From: Flavobacteriales bacterium
GTDB taxonomy: Bacteria > Bacteroidota > Bacteroidia > NS11-12g > UBA9320
Assembly (NCBI GenBank): GCA_020635455.1
Contig: JACJZT010000004.1
Span: 186,001 to 250,000 of the forward strand
Direction: 5' to 3'
DNA length: 64,000 nt
Shown here: one piece after another, positions 24,273-33,725 of the stretch
How positions within the stretch are numbered: position 1 is the first letter of the stretch
How the letters are laid out: the number at the start of each line of letters is the position of its first letter
The notes under the pieces: model-generated
Seen by the model: only the letters and a program-made list of their open reading frames with translations
Told to the model about the DNA's origin: nothing
Database searches by the model: none
Translations under genes and position numbers: made by a program

Positions 24273-25796
24273 ATGTCCGAAATATCAAAATTGATGCTGA
24301 TTATAATGGATGGGTGGGGTATTGGGAAACACGATAAAAGTGATGCCATCTTTAATGCCCGGACTCCTTTTATTGATGGTTTATATAAAAATGTTCCCAA
24401 CACAACCCTTCTTACCCACGGTTTGAACGTCGGTTTACCCGAAGGACAGATGGGCAACAGTGAAGTTGGACATATGAATATAGGTGCAGGAAGAATCGTT
24501 TATCAGATGTTGACCCGCATTGATAAGGAATTTGAAGACGAACAGGTTGAAGAACTCCCTGAAGTTAAAAGGATCTTGAATAAGGCTCTGAACGAACAAA
24601 AAAAGATCCATTTAATCGGGTTGGTTTCAGATGGAGGCGTTCACTCCTCTATTAAGCATTTGATACTCTTCTGTAAGCTTCTACAAAAATATAAATTGGA
24701 CGATCGATCCTTTATCCATGCATTTACAGATGGGCGTGATACCGATCCATACAGTGGGATCCGCTTTTTCTCTGAATTAATTCCGGAAAATATAGGACAG
24801 GTAAAAGTCGCTTCCTGTATCGGCAGGTATTATGCAATGGACCGGGATAAAAGATGGGAAAGGGTAAAAAAGGCCTATGACTTGTTAACCAGAGGTACAG
24901 GAATTAAGTCCGATAATTGTATCAAGGCCATTCAAAACTCCTATAATTCAGGAATTACTGACGAATTTATTGAACCGATCAGCATAGTTGATGATCAAAA
25001 CAATGCCATTGCTTTGATAGAAGAAGGTGACCTTGTGATCAATATTAATTTCCGCACCGACCGTGGAAGAGAAATCAGTATGGCTCTCACGCAAACGGCA
25101 TTTCCCGAGTACGATATGGCTCCACTGGATGTTGATTATACCACCTTTACGGAGTACGATAAAACCTTTAAAAACGTGCATGTCTTGTTTAAAAACACCG
25201 ACCTGAACAACACCCTGGGTGAGGTAATAAGCAATGCAGGACTAAAACAGATACGTGCGGCTGAAACAGAGAAATATCCTCATGTCACTTTCTTTTTTTC
25301 AGGTGGCAGAGAAGCAGTTTTTGAAGGCGAAAAACGAATTTTGGTACCTTCCCCAAAAGTGGCTACTTACGATCTTCAACCTGAAATGAGTGCCATCGAA
25401 TTAAAAAACCAAATCCTTGAACAAATTGAACAAGGAGATGCGGACTTTATGTGCATTAATTTTGCAAATCCTGATATGGTTGGCCACACCGGAGTTTATG
25501 AAGCGATCGTCAAGGCGGTTGAAACGGTTGACTCCTGCGTTGGGGAACTTGTTGAGGCAGGTCGTAAAAAAGGTTATCAGTTCATAATTATTGCCGATCA
25601 TGGAAATGCCGATAATGCCATAAATGAAGACGGAAGTCCGAATACAGCACATAGTGTAAATCCGGTACCTTGTTTTGTTATTGGCAAAAACGACATTGAA
25701 CTTCATGATGGGATTCTTGCAGACATCGCTCCAACCGTACTTAAAATGATGGGATTACCGCCTGTTGCTGAAATGACCGGTAAGCCTTTATTCTGA
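24273..25796 (+). CDS. gpmI: 2,3-bisphosphoglycerate-independent phosphoglycerate mutase
   Basis: 507 aa, normal length. Interconverts 3- and 2-phosphoglycerate in glycolysis/gluconeogenesis, in the cytoplasm. Metal-binding Asp13 (MDGWGIG), the phosphoserine nucleophile Ser63 (GQMGNSEVGHMNIGAGR), HAFTDGRDTDP, INFRTDR, and the C-terminal metal site FANPDMVGHTG ... ADHGNAD are all visible. rdgB follows 8 bp after the stop, so the two are likely co-transcribed. Confidence 0.97.
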   Translation: MSEISKLMLIIMDGWGIGKHDKSDAIFNARTPFIDGLYKNVPNTTLLTHGLNVGLPEGQMGNSEVGHMNIGAGRIVYQMLTRIDKEFEDEQVEELPEVKRILNKALNEQKKIHLIGLVSDGGVHSSIKHLILFCKLLQKYKLDDRSFIHAFTDGRDTDPYSGIRFFSELIPENIGQVKVASCIGRYYAMDRDKRWERVKKAYDLLTRGTGIKSDNCIKAIQNSYNSGITDEFIEPISIVDDQNNAIALIEEGDLVININFRTDRGREISMALTQTAFPEYDMAPLDVDYTTFTEYDKTFKNVHVLFKNTDLNNTLGEVISNAGLKQIRAAETEKYPHVTFFFSGGREAVFEGEKRILVPSPKVATYDLQPEMSAIELKNQILEQIEQGDADFMCINFANPDMVGHTGVYEAIVKAVETVDSCVGELVEAGRKKGYQFIIIADHGNADNAINEDGSPNTAHSVNPVPCFVIGKNDIELHDGILADIAPTVLKMMGLPPVAEMTGKPLF

Positions 25797-25804
25797 TCCT
25801 GAAC

Positions 25805-26398
25805 ATGCTAAAACTCGTTTTTGCCAGCAACAATGCTCACAAATTAAAGGAGGTTAATTCCATTCTTGAGGATTCCGGAATCAGGGTGACGGGTATGCAG
25901 GAGGTTGGTTTTAAAGAGGATATAGATGAAACCGGTACTACTTTCAGGGAAAATGCTTCCATTAAATCACACGCAATTCACAATACGCTGAAACTTGATT
26001 GCTTTGCCGATGACAGCGGCCTTGAAGTTGAGGCGCTTCAGGGTGCCCCGGGTGTTTATTCTGCCAGGTTTTCCGGTGACCACGGAGACCATGCGGCCAA
26101 TAATCAAAAATTGCTTTCTTTAATGAAAGGGGTCGAAAACAGGAAAGCTTCCTTTAAAACTGTAATTTCGTTGATCCTGGATGGAAATGAATATTTTTTC
26201 GAAGGCAAAGTAACAGGCGATATCGCAAATCAGTTATCGGGAGAAGGAGGATTTGGATACGACCCTCTTTTTATTCCTGATGGGCATTCCAGAACGTTTG
26301 CTCAAATGTCGGAAGACGAAAAGAATGAAATAAGTCATCGAAAAAATGCCCTTAAGAACATGTTAATCTTTCTAAACAACCGGTCGGTTTCAGGTTAA
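25805..26398 (+). CDS. rdgB: Non-canonical purine NTP pyrophosphatase, RdgB/HAM1 family
   Basis: 197 aa. Hydrolyses dITP, ITP and XTP to monophosphates to keep deaminated purines out of DNA. Family motifs: FASNNAHKLKEV (SNNxxKxxE), FADDSGLEVEAL, GAPGVYSARF, and GGFGYDPLFIPDG near the end. It follows gpmI closely; its 3' end overlaps the convergent holA by 9 bp. Confidence 0.95.
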   Translation: MLKLVFASNNAHKLKEVNSILEDSGIRVTGMQEVGFKEDIDETGTTFRENASIKSHAIHNTLKLDCFADDSGLEVEALQGAPGVYSARFSGDHGDHAANNQKLLSLMKGVENRKASFKTVISLILDGNEYFFEGKVTGDIANQLSGEGGFGYDPLFIPDGHSRTFAQMSEDEKNEISHRKNALKNMLIFLNNRSVSG

Positions 26399-27400
26399 AC
26401 CGATCAACAGTTCCTTATAGAGGTTTTCGTCACCGGTGTTGGATAAAATACCTTTGCTTTTCAAGTCTAATAGGTTGAGCGTATTCAGCACATGATTTAT
26501 CTTTTGGGCCGGGTAATGTTTTAATAAGGATCGATAATCTTTCATGAAATAGGGATTTATTCCTATCAAACCACCCAACTCAGCATCGGTTTTTTGCTGA
26601 TGAGGTCCGATCATAAGTGCCTTTGCAAAAAAGGTACTCAAACTTGAAACCACCATAATAATTGAATTGCCCTTGGGATCGGAGGCAAAATAATGTATGA
26701 TCTTGGACATTTTTCGTATATCGCCTTTCGAAATTGCATTCTGCAATTCGAATACACTGTATTCTTTACTGATCCCAATGAATTTTTCAATATCCGAAAC
26801 GGAGATGTTTTTTCGGTCACCGATGTTTATAAGAATCTTTGCCAACTCATTTTCAATGGTGCTGAGGTTATTTCCGCACGATTCTGCTATAAGTTGCAAG
26901 CCTGTAATATCTGTCTTATAACCTTTTTCCTTAAGGTATTTTTCTATCCAGTCAACCAGTTTGTAATCGGCAACCCGTTCGCTTTCAAATACGGTATATT
27001 CCGACAAAAGTTTAAAGGTGTTGGTTCTTTTTAACTGCCCATTACCCCTGAACAACAAAACAAGTACCGTGCTTGACAAAGGATTCTCCAGATACGAGTT
27101 CAGTTTATCAAGATTCTTGAGATACTGCGCTTCTTTAACGATCACCACTTGTCTTTCAGACATCATTGGATATCTTTTGCAATTGGTAACAATGTCCAGC
27201 GTATCGATGTCCTTGGCGTATAAAATGGTTTGATTGAACCCTTGTTCCGCTTCTGTCAAAACCTCATTTTCAATTTTCTCACAGATCTTATCCGTATAAT
27301 AGGGTTCATCTCCACATAAAGTATAGACCATATCATAATTTCGCCGGCTGAGCTGTTGCATGACCTGCTCGAAATTTTCCTTTTTTGCCGTCTTAGCCAT
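26390..27400 (-). CDS. holA: DNA polymerase III subunit delta
   Basis: 336 aa, usual length. The delta subunit opens the beta clamp in the clamp loader with delta-prime and DnaX. Typical features are CGDEPYYTDKICEKIE near the N-terminus, a degenerate AAA+ fold without Walker motifs, and the C-terminal collar domain (about 210-336). Transcribed toward rdgB with a short 3' overlap. Confidence 0.9.
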   Translation of the reverse strand: MAKTAKKENFEQVMQQLSRRNYDMVYTLCGDEPYYTDKICEKIENEVLTEAEQGFNQTILYAKDIDTLDIVTNCKRYPMMSERQVVIVKEAQYLKNLDKLNSYLENPLSSTVLVLLFRGNGQLKRTNTFKLLSEYTVFESERVADYKLVDWIEKYLKEKGYKTDITGLQLIAESCGNNLSTIENELAKILINIGDRKNISVSDIEKFIGISKEYSVFELQNAISKGDIRKMSKIIHYFASDPKGNSIIMVVSSLSTFFAKALMIGPHQQKTDAELGGLIGINPYFMKDYRSLLKHYPAQKINHVLNTLNLLDLKSKGILSNTGDENLYKELLIGLT

Positions 27401-27478
27401 TCCCTGCGAATTTCATGAATTAACAGAATAAATTAATGTTATTTTGCTAACAATTTATCAATTTAAAGAGGTAGAGAG

Positions 27479-27913
27479 TTGAAGGATTTCGATTTTGAAA
27501 AAACAACCACAGAGGTCTTTAAGGAAGGCGATTTGTTATGGATCTATGATACTTTGCGAAAAAAAAAGATTCGATACACACCCGAAGAGGATGTGCGACA
27601 AAAGATCGTTAAATATCTCCTGAGTAAAGGTATTTCGGCCGGTCTTATTGCAATTGAAAGAGCACTAAAAATAAATCGCATGCTGAAACGCTTCGACCTT
27701 GTGGTTTTCAATACATCCGGAAAACCTCATCTGGTAATTGAATGCAAGGCACCAACGGTAAAACTTACTCAGGATTCCGTTCAGCAACTTGCAACCTATA
27801 ACATAAGCCTGAAAGCCAGATACATGATGGTAAGCAATGGCATTCATCATATTTGTTGTGAGGTTGACCATGAAAACAAGAACGTCACCTTCATAGAAGA
27901 TCTTCCAATCTAA
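27479..27913 (+). CDS. Stand-alone HsdR N-terminal-like nuclease-fold protein
   Basis: 144 aa. Resembles the N-terminal domain of type I restriction R subunits (PD-(D/E)xK fold): RKKKIRYTPEEDVRQKIVKYLL, RFDLVVFNTSGKPHLVIECKAP with the D...ExK residues, then a helix. No helicase domain and no HsdM/HsdS are nearby, so it is not a restriction system by itself. A TTG at 27479 is the best start because an in-frame stop lies just upstream and no ATG is available. It sits divergently from holA; its function is unknown. Confidence 0.8.
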   Translation: MKDFDFEKTTTEVFKEGDLLWIYDTLRKKKIRYTPEEDVRQKIVKYLLSKGISAGLIAIERALKINRMLKRFDLVVFNTSGKPHLVIECKAPTVKLTQDSVQQLATYNISLKARYMMVSNGIHHICCEVDHENKNVTFIEDLPI

Positions 27914-28005
27914 AAACTTCCAATTCAAAACCGGCCAATCTGTCCCCAATATGTCCTGAAATCTGAAAGCAATTGGTAATTTTAAGCGTATCTTTGCCGC
28001 CAATT

Positions 28006-29538
28006 ATGGAACGTCGAGTACGAGTACGATTTGCCCCTAGCCCAACCGGACCACTGCATATAGGAGGTGTAAGAACTGCACTTTACAACTATTTATTTGC
28101 AAGAAAGAATGATGGAGACTTTTTATTGCGCATTGAAGATACAGACCAGAACCGGTTTGTTCCAGGCGCAGAAGAATATATTATTGAAACGTTTAAGTGG
28201 CTTGGGCTTAAAATTGATGAAGGTGTAACGGTTGGAGGTCCACATGCTCCATACCGGCAAAGCGAGCGACAACATATTTACAGACAATATGCCGAACAAC
28301 TTGTGGCAGACGATAAGGCTTATTATGCTTTCGATACCACGGAAGAACTGGATGCCATGCGAGAAAAACTTGAGGCAAGCAAGCTTCCCGCAAAATACGA
28401 TGCAGCAAGCCGGATGAGCATGAAAAACAGTCTTACACTGAGTGAAGATGAGGTAAAAGAACGTCTTGCCGGCAACCAGCCCTACGTAATCCGAATAAAG
28501 TTACCGCGAAAGGAAGAAGTTCGCTTTCACGATGTGATTCGCGGATGGGTTGTGGTACAGACTTCTCAAATGGACGACAAGGTGTTGTTTAAGAGCGATG
28601 GGATGCCTACCTATCATTTAGCCAACATTGTTGACGATTACCTGATGAAGATCACCCATGTTATCAGAGGAGAGGAATGGTTGCCATCTGCCCCGCTTCA
28701 TGTATTGCTTTACAAATATTTAGGCTGGGAAGATGTAATGCCTCAGTTTGCACATTTGCCCCTTTTATTAAAACCTGAAGGGAATGGTAAACTGAGTAAA
28801 CGGGATGGTGATAAACTTGGTTTTCCGGTTTTTCCTCTCGAATGGAAAGATCCGTCAACCGGTGAAATTTCCAGTGGCTACCGGGAAAGCGGATATTTGC
28901 CGGAGGCAGTTATAAACATGTTGTCTTTTTTAGGATGGCACCCAAAAGACAATCGCGAACTCTTTGGATTAAACGAGCTCTTTGAAGAATTCACACTTGA
29001 ACGGGTAAGTAAAAATGGCGCTAAATTTGATTTGAACAAAGCGCTATGGTTTAATCACCAATATTTACAAATGCAAAGCAATGAAGACATTGCACAATAC
29101 CTCATTCCCCTTTTAAGTCATAATAAAATTGAAGCAGAGACCAATTATCTCATCAAGGTTATTGGATTGATGAAATCGAAGGTGAATTTTGCTAATGAAA
29201 TTCCAGAAAAGGGAAAATATTTCTTTATAGCCCCGAATTCGTACGATCAGAGTGTAGTACAGAAGAAGTGGAAGGACTTTGTGCCGGTTTTTATTGAGGC
29301 ATACCTCAACAAGCTTAAGAACCTGACAGAATTTAAAAATGAGGAGCTTGAAGAAACCTTCAAATCCCTTTGTTCGGAAATGAACCTGAATGCCGGACAT
29401 CTAATGCAACCTTTGAGGGTGGCTGTAAGCGGCGAATTGGGCGGACCACCAATATTTGAATTGCTGGAAGTTCTGGGAAAAGATGAAGTTATTGACCGTT
29501 TGCAAAAAGCAGTCAAAAACATTCCTGTTTGTACTTAA
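28006..29538 (+). CDS. gltX: Glutamate--tRNA ligase
   Basis: 510 aa. Charges tRNA-Glu in the cytoplasm. Class I signatures: APSPTGPLHIGG (HIGH-type), RIEDTDQNRF, and KLSKRDGDKLG (KMSKS-type), followed by the anticodon-binding C-terminal part. The ATG at 28006 is chosen because the domain begins directly after it; the 11 codons upstream lie over a TATCTTTG -7 box (27989-27996). Confidence 0.95.
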   Translation: MERRVRVRFAPSPTGPLHIGGVRTALYNYLFARKNDGDFLLRIEDTDQNRFVPGAEEYIIETFKWLGLKIDEGVTVGGPHAPYRQSERQHIYRQYAEQLVADDKAYYAFDTTEELDAMREKLEASKLPAKYDAASRMSMKNSLTLSEDEVKERLAGNQPYVIRIKLPRKEEVRFHDVIRGWVVVQTSQMDDKVLFKSDGMPTYHLANIVDDYLMKITHVIRGEEWLPSAPLHVLLYKYLGWEDVMPQFAHLPLLLKPEGNGKLSKRDGDKLGFPVFPLEWKDPSTGEISSGYRESGYLPEAVINMLSFLGWHPKDNRELFGLNELFEEFTLERVSKNGAKFDLNKALWFNHQYLQMQSNEDIAQYLIPLLSHNKIEAETNYLIKVIGLMKSKVNFANEIPEKGKYFFIAPNSYDQSVVQKKWKDFVPVFIEAYLNKLKNLTEFKNEELEETFKSLCSEMNLNAGHLMQPLRVAVSGELGGPPIFELLEVLGKDEVIDRLQKAVKNIPVCT

Positions 29539-29546
29539 GGTTATTT

Positions 29547-30068
29547 ATGGATAAAAAAATGAAGTTACGATTAGGTTTTTTATTAGTGGTATTGATAAGT
29601 CTTACAGAGGCATGTACCATAAAATTTGACCATCCCGCAAGCAATTCATTACCAGAATTTCCTTCTGCAATGGTTGGAAAATACTATTTCCGCAATACAA
29701 ACGAAAACGACAGCACGTATCTTACCATTTCAAAAAACTCCTTATTTTTTACCGAAAATAAGGTTCTGAGGGGAGGTGCATTATCCGATAGCATGCAGAT
29801 TTGTAAGGGTAAAAAATATTACTATCTCTGCATGCGGGACAGTCTTTCGGACCGGCTTGTCTGGGATGTTTACCCGATCAAATTAAGAAATGACCGGATC
29901 TATTTTTATGCAATTGATGCCGATTATTATAAAAAATCAATAAAGAAGTTTTTTAAACCCATACCCGGATATAAAGACCTTTACAACATGGACCAAAAGG
30001 CACTGGATAAATTTTCTTGTAAAAAACTTCGAAATAAAAACGGACTCCAATTAAGAAAGGTTCAATAA
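29547..30068 (+). CDS. Predicted lipoprotein of unknown function
   Basis: 173 aa from ATG 29547; a second ATG at 29559 is also possible. The signal peptide ends with LTEAC (Cys19), a good lipobox. The mature part has mixed beta-type segments (GKYYFRNTNENDSTYLTIS, KKYYYLCMRDS) and a basic C-terminus. No family recognised. It starts 8 bp after gltX, probably in the same transcript. Confidence 0.65.
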   Translation: MDKKMKLRLGFLLVVLISLTEACTIKFDHPASNSLPEFPSAMVGKYYFRNTNENDSTYLTISKNSLFFTENKVLRGGALSDSMQICKGKKYYYLCMRDSLSDRLVWDVYPIKLRNDRIYFYAIDADYYKKSIKKFFKPIPGYKDLYNMDQKALDKFSCKKLRNKNGLQLRKVQ

Positions 30069-30230
30069 TTTTACCGACACATTCTCAGCTTATTTCTTTA
30101 AAAAACCCACATTAAAAAAATTTGTACCATATGGCTTGACCAATGGTTTGATCCGGTTGAACAAAGGACCGGTAATAAAAGTTTTCCCGCTTTGGCGTGT
30201 TTATCTTTGTTATACACAAACGTTTAAGCC

Positions 30231-31070
30231 ATGAAACTATTTAAAAACCAATGGGACGATGTTACAGATGAAGGAAGAAATGAGATCGTTTTTGAGAACC
30301 GAAACAAAGCTTATGGCGCTTATGAATTGCGCAAAAATTATCATCAGACCCTTTTAAGGGCTTTGGCCATTACATCGGTCACCGTTGTAGGGCTATTTGT
30401 TTTACCAACCTTGACCAAACTTGAAGCAAAAGAAGAATTGGTTGTTTTTCCCGACATTACTCCGGACATACAATACGTAGTAACTTCTCAAAAAGAAGAG
30501 ATGCCCGATCTCCCGAAAGAAGAAAATAAAAAATCGACCGGAAATGCGAGTTCCAACCAAAAAGTGATCTCAGATCTTTTCAACAAAAACCCCAAGGACA
30601 CATTGGTCAACGACCAAAGGAATATAAACGATCTGACGTTCACCGGTAACAGTAACCTATCGCAAAATGACCTTTTCCCCGATCTGGGAAACAGTGGCTT
30701 TAAAAAAGGGAATGGGAACTACGGCGACATAACCAATATCAAAAAGGAAGAACCCATGCTGGCACCGGAATTCATGCCGGAATTTGTTGGAGGGGAAAAG
30801 GCACTTTACCGTTTTTTAGGCGACCATCTGGAATTTCCACAAAGTGCTAAAAGAAACAATATTTCTGCAAAACTGGTGGTTGGTTTTATCATTGAAAAAG
30901 ACGGAAGCATCTCAGGTGTAACAATAAAGAAATGCAATAGTCCGAATTACGGCTTTGAAGCTGAAGTGCTGAAGGCCGTGCAAAATATGCCCTCATGGAA
31001 ACCCGGAATGCAGGGAGGAAAGCCGGTTAGGGTACATTTCAATTTACCCATCAATTTTAAGTTAGAGTAA
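30231..31070 (+). CDS. TonB-family protein (energy transducer-like)
   Basis: 279 aa. A Bacteroidota-type N-terminus (FENRNKAYGAYELRKNY) precedes one transmembrane helix (about 44-62), a Pro/Lys/Glu-rich periplasmic linker, and a C-terminal TonB domain (about 180-279: FVGGEKALYRFLGDHLEFP, GVTIKKCNSP, MPSWKPGMQGGKPVRVHFNLPI). It should couple the inner-membrane proton-motive force to outer-membrane TonB-dependent receptors. No ExbB/ExbD genes adjoin. A strong terminator-like hairpin follows at 31100. Confidence 0.88.
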   Translation: MKLFKNQWDDVTDEGRNEIVFENRNKAYGAYELRKNYHQTLLRALAITSVTVVGLFVLPTLTKLEAKEELVVFPDITPDIQYVVTSQKEEMPDLPKEENKKSTGNASSNQKVISDLFNKNPKDTLVNDQRNINDLTFTGNSNLSQNDLFPDLGNSGFKKGNGNYGDITNIKKEEPMLAPEFMPEFVGGEKALYRFLGDHLEFPQSAKRNNISAKLVVGFIIEKDGSISGVTIKKCNSPNYGFEAEVLKAVQNMPSWKPGMQGGKPVRVHFNLPINFKLE

Positions 31071-31099
31071 TACAGTTCATGCGTTTTTTTTAAGAATTG

Positions 31100-31127
31100 G
31101 CCCGGGCATGAAATTGTCCGGGCTTTT
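31100..31127 (+). terminator. Rho-independent terminator after the TonB-family gene
   Basis: GCCCGG (31100-31105) pairs with CCGGGC (31118-31123) across a 12-nt loop, followed by TTTT. It lies 29 bp past the stop and separates this gene from the MBOAT operon. Confidence 0.7.
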
Positions 31128-31182
31128 GATTTGCATTGATTGGTTTTTTATTGTTGGTTTGAAGGAATATTAGAAACAGGCA

Positions 31183-32604
31183 TTGTTTTTTAACTCCCTC
31201 CCCTTTTTAATTTTTCTTCCGGTAGTTGTACTTATCTATTACCTGCTTCCACATAAATTCAGGTGGGTTCTGCTTCTTTTTTCAGGGTATTTCTTTTATG
31301 GATATTTGCATCCCGAATTTTTGATCTTACTTCTTATTTCAACCTGTATTGACTTTTATTTCGGGTTAAAGATCTCAAGATCTTCAAATAAACTACTTCG
31401 AAAGATTTACCTCACAGGAAGTGTTTGTTTCAATATTGGCCTTTTGTTCATTTTCAAATACCTTTCACTTTTTCTCCCTGAGATCGACCCGATGTGGCTC
31501 AACATCATTCGGGCTTCGGAACCAACAAAAGGAATGCTGCTAAATGCAATTTATTACTCGATACCGGTTGGCATTTCATTTTATACCTTTCAATCGCTCA
31601 GCTATACTTTTGATGTGTATTTTGGAAAAATAAAAGCGGTAAGCAATTTGCCAAAATACGCCACTTTTGTTGCCTATTTTCCTCCTTTGGTCGCCGGACC
31701 TATTGAACGTTTCAATCATCTGTCAACTCAGATCTTCTCAAAGCACAAACCCTTATACCGCAATTTTTCGAATGGTTTCAGACTAATGTTAATGGGATTT
31801 TTCCTTAAAATGTGTATTGCAGATAATGCAGGAAATTATGCCGACCTTATCTTCGATCACCCTGAATCCTATTCCGGGTTTGCAGTCCTTACAGGAATTT
31901 TTATGTTTGGACTTCAGATCTATACCGACTTTTCGGGTTACTCACTAATAGCACAGGGCGCCTCGCTTTGGTTGGGAATACAATTGCTGGATAATTTCCG
32001 GACCCCTTATTTTTCAACTTCCATACATGAATTCTGGAAACGCTGGCATATTTCACTCACAAGCTGGTTTAAAGACTATTTATACATTCCTCTTGGAGGA
32101 AACAGAGTAAGGATCAGGACCTGGGTTTTCAATATAATGATTGTTTTTATCGTAAGCGGATTCTGGCACGGTGCCAATTATACCTTTATCATATGGGGTG
32201 CTATCCATGGATTTTCTTACCTTTTCGAACATTTTGGTAAAAATTATCTGAACCTGTCTTCTTCAAATAACCGTGCCATCCGGATTCTGGGAGCTTTAAA
32301 GACCTTTCTGATCGTTAATTGTGCATGGGTCTTTTTTCGTGCAAGTTCATACGACAGGGCCATCCTTACCTTTAATTCGATGGCCAACCCTTCCGGTCTG
32401 CAAAGTCTAAAGATCGAACCTGCCTTTTGGATCGTATTCGTGGTTTTCATTCTGTTGGATGTATTTATTTACAACAACAGGATCGATAAAAAACTTGAGA
32501 ACCGGTCCTTTGTATTCAGATGGTTCCTCTATGCTATTTTGCTGGCGTGTATAGCTATGTTGTCCGGAACCGTGAAACACCCTTTTGTTTATTTTCAATT
32601 CTAA
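31183..32604 (+). CDS. MBOAT family membrane O-acyltransferase
   Basis: 473 aa with about 11 membrane segments, TTG start at 31183 (an in-frame TAG lies just upstream; family members start with similar MLFNSL sequences). Motifs: FVAYFPPLVAGPIER, FWKRWHISLTSWFKDYLYIPLGG and the catalytic His in SGFWHGANYTFIIWGAIHG. Relatives such as AlgI and DltB pass acyl groups across the inner membrane to cell-surface polymers. The next gene starts at the base after the stop and is the likely periplasmic partner. Confidence 0.9.
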   Translation: MFFNSLPFLIFLPVVVLIYYLLPHKFRWVLLLFSGYFFYGYLHPEFLILLLISTCIDFYFGLKISRSSNKLLRKIYLTGSVCFNIGLLFIFKYLSLFLPEIDPMWLNIIRASEPTKGMLLNAIYYSIPVGISFYTFQSLSYTFDVYFGKIKAVSNLPKYATFVAYFPPLVAGPIERFNHLSTQIFSKHKPLYRNFSNGFRLMLMGFFLKMCIADNAGNYADLIFDHPESYSGFAVLTGIFMFGLQIYTDFSGYSLIAQGASLWLGIQLLDNFRTPYFSTSIHEFWKRWHISLTSWFKDYLYIPLGGNRVRIRTWVFNIMIVFIVSGFWHGANYTFIIWGAIHGFSYLFEHFGKNYLNLSSSNNRAIRILGALKTFLIVNCAWVFFRASSYDRAILTFNSMANPSGLQSLKIEPAFWIVFVVFILLDVFIYNNRIDKKLENRSFVFRWFLYAILLACIAMLSGTVKHPFVYFQF

Positions 32605-33615
32605 ATGGCTGTAAAAAACTACATAATACGAGTACTTTTGGTTTTGAGCATAGCCGTTCTTTCAAACTTTATATTCACGATTTGGTTGTGGCCGGAAGAA
32701 TTGGAAAAAGAAGGACCTGAATTGAATAAATTGCTTAAACTTCAGGATTCCTGTGATGTTCTGTATTTTGGTGAATCGAGCAATATAAGTTACCATCCCT
32801 TAGAAGACAGCATTACAAGCAGTATATCGGAACTTATTGATAAAAATTTGCCTCATACGATCGTTGGTGATGTAACCCACCCTGCTTATCATATGGGAAT
32901 TTATCTTCCATTGATTGAAAGACTGGAAACAGGCAAAAAAGTTAAAACACTGATCGTTACCATGAATCTTCGAACCTTCGATCAGGCTTGCATACACTCG
33001 GAACTTGAATCTGCTTTGCAAAAACAAGCTTTGTACTACAAATCCTTGCCACCGGTGCTTATACACCTTATGGCAGCTTTGAATCTGTATGATAATCTTA
33101 ATCCCTTCGAAAGAGATCTTGACATGTGGAGGTCGTGGACCAAGGACACTTTGAATTTAAAAGGTTTTGATTTTCCCTATCCAACCATTAAATCGTGGTG
33201 TGAAGCGGTAAAATTTCCTGGACCGGATGGCAGTGAAGACATGGAAAAGAGAACCCTCGCCGACCACAATATCAAAGCCTTTGCCTTTATCTTAAATGAG
33301 GATAACCCCAGGATAAGGGATTGTGATGAAATCGTTCGGGTCTGTAAAACCAAAGGAATCAAACTCGTTTTTAACCTTTTGCCGGAAAATATTGAATATG
33401 CCGACAGTTTGGTTGGCCCGCTTTTAACAGGCATTATCCGATACAACCGTGATTTTTTGATTAACCGATATCAGTCTAAAGGAAGCATTGTGGTTGATAA
33501 TCTCGAAATTGTGAAAGGTGTCGACTACATCGACCAGAACTGGACAACCGAGCATTACGTTTATCGCGGCCGTAAGGCAATTGCAGACAGGGTTAGCCAG
33601 ATCCTCAGGCATTAA
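32605..33615 (+). CDS. Membrane-anchored SGNH-hydrolase-like partner of the MBOAT protein
   Basis: 336 aa. One N-terminal transmembrane helix (about 9-27) then a periplasmic domain. YFGESSN at about 53-59 is where the SGNH block I Gly-x-Ser is expected, and WTTEHYVYRGRKAIAD near the end resembles the terminal His block, though the usual Asp is not obvious. Many MBOAT genes are paired with such DltD/AlgX-type proteins that finish acyl transfer. The start is directly after the MBOAT stop. Functional assignment is by fold and synteny. Confidence 0.6.
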   Translation: MAVKNYIIRVLLVLSIAVLSNFIFTIWLWPEELEKEGPELNKLLKLQDSCDVLYFGESSNISYHPLEDSITSSISELIDKNLPHTIVGDVTHPAYHMGIYLPLIERLETGKKVKTLIVTMNLRTFDQACIHSELESALQKQALYYKSLPPVLIHLMAALNLYDNLNPFERDLDMWRSWTKDTLNLKGFDFPYPTIKSWCEAVKFPGPDGSEDMEKRTLADHNIKAFAFILNEDNPRIRDCDEIVRVCKTKGIKLVFNLLPENIEYADSLVGPLLTGIIRYNRDFLINRYQSKGSIVVDNLEIVKGVDYIDQNWTTEHYVYRGRKAIADRVSQILRH

Positions 33616-33725
33616 AAAGATCTCGCATCCAATTAAATTTTTATCGAATGAACGGATCAATTAAACCGATTTATCTTTTTTCATTTAATACAATTTTAAT
33701 ATATTTGTAATATCATTTTAATATC

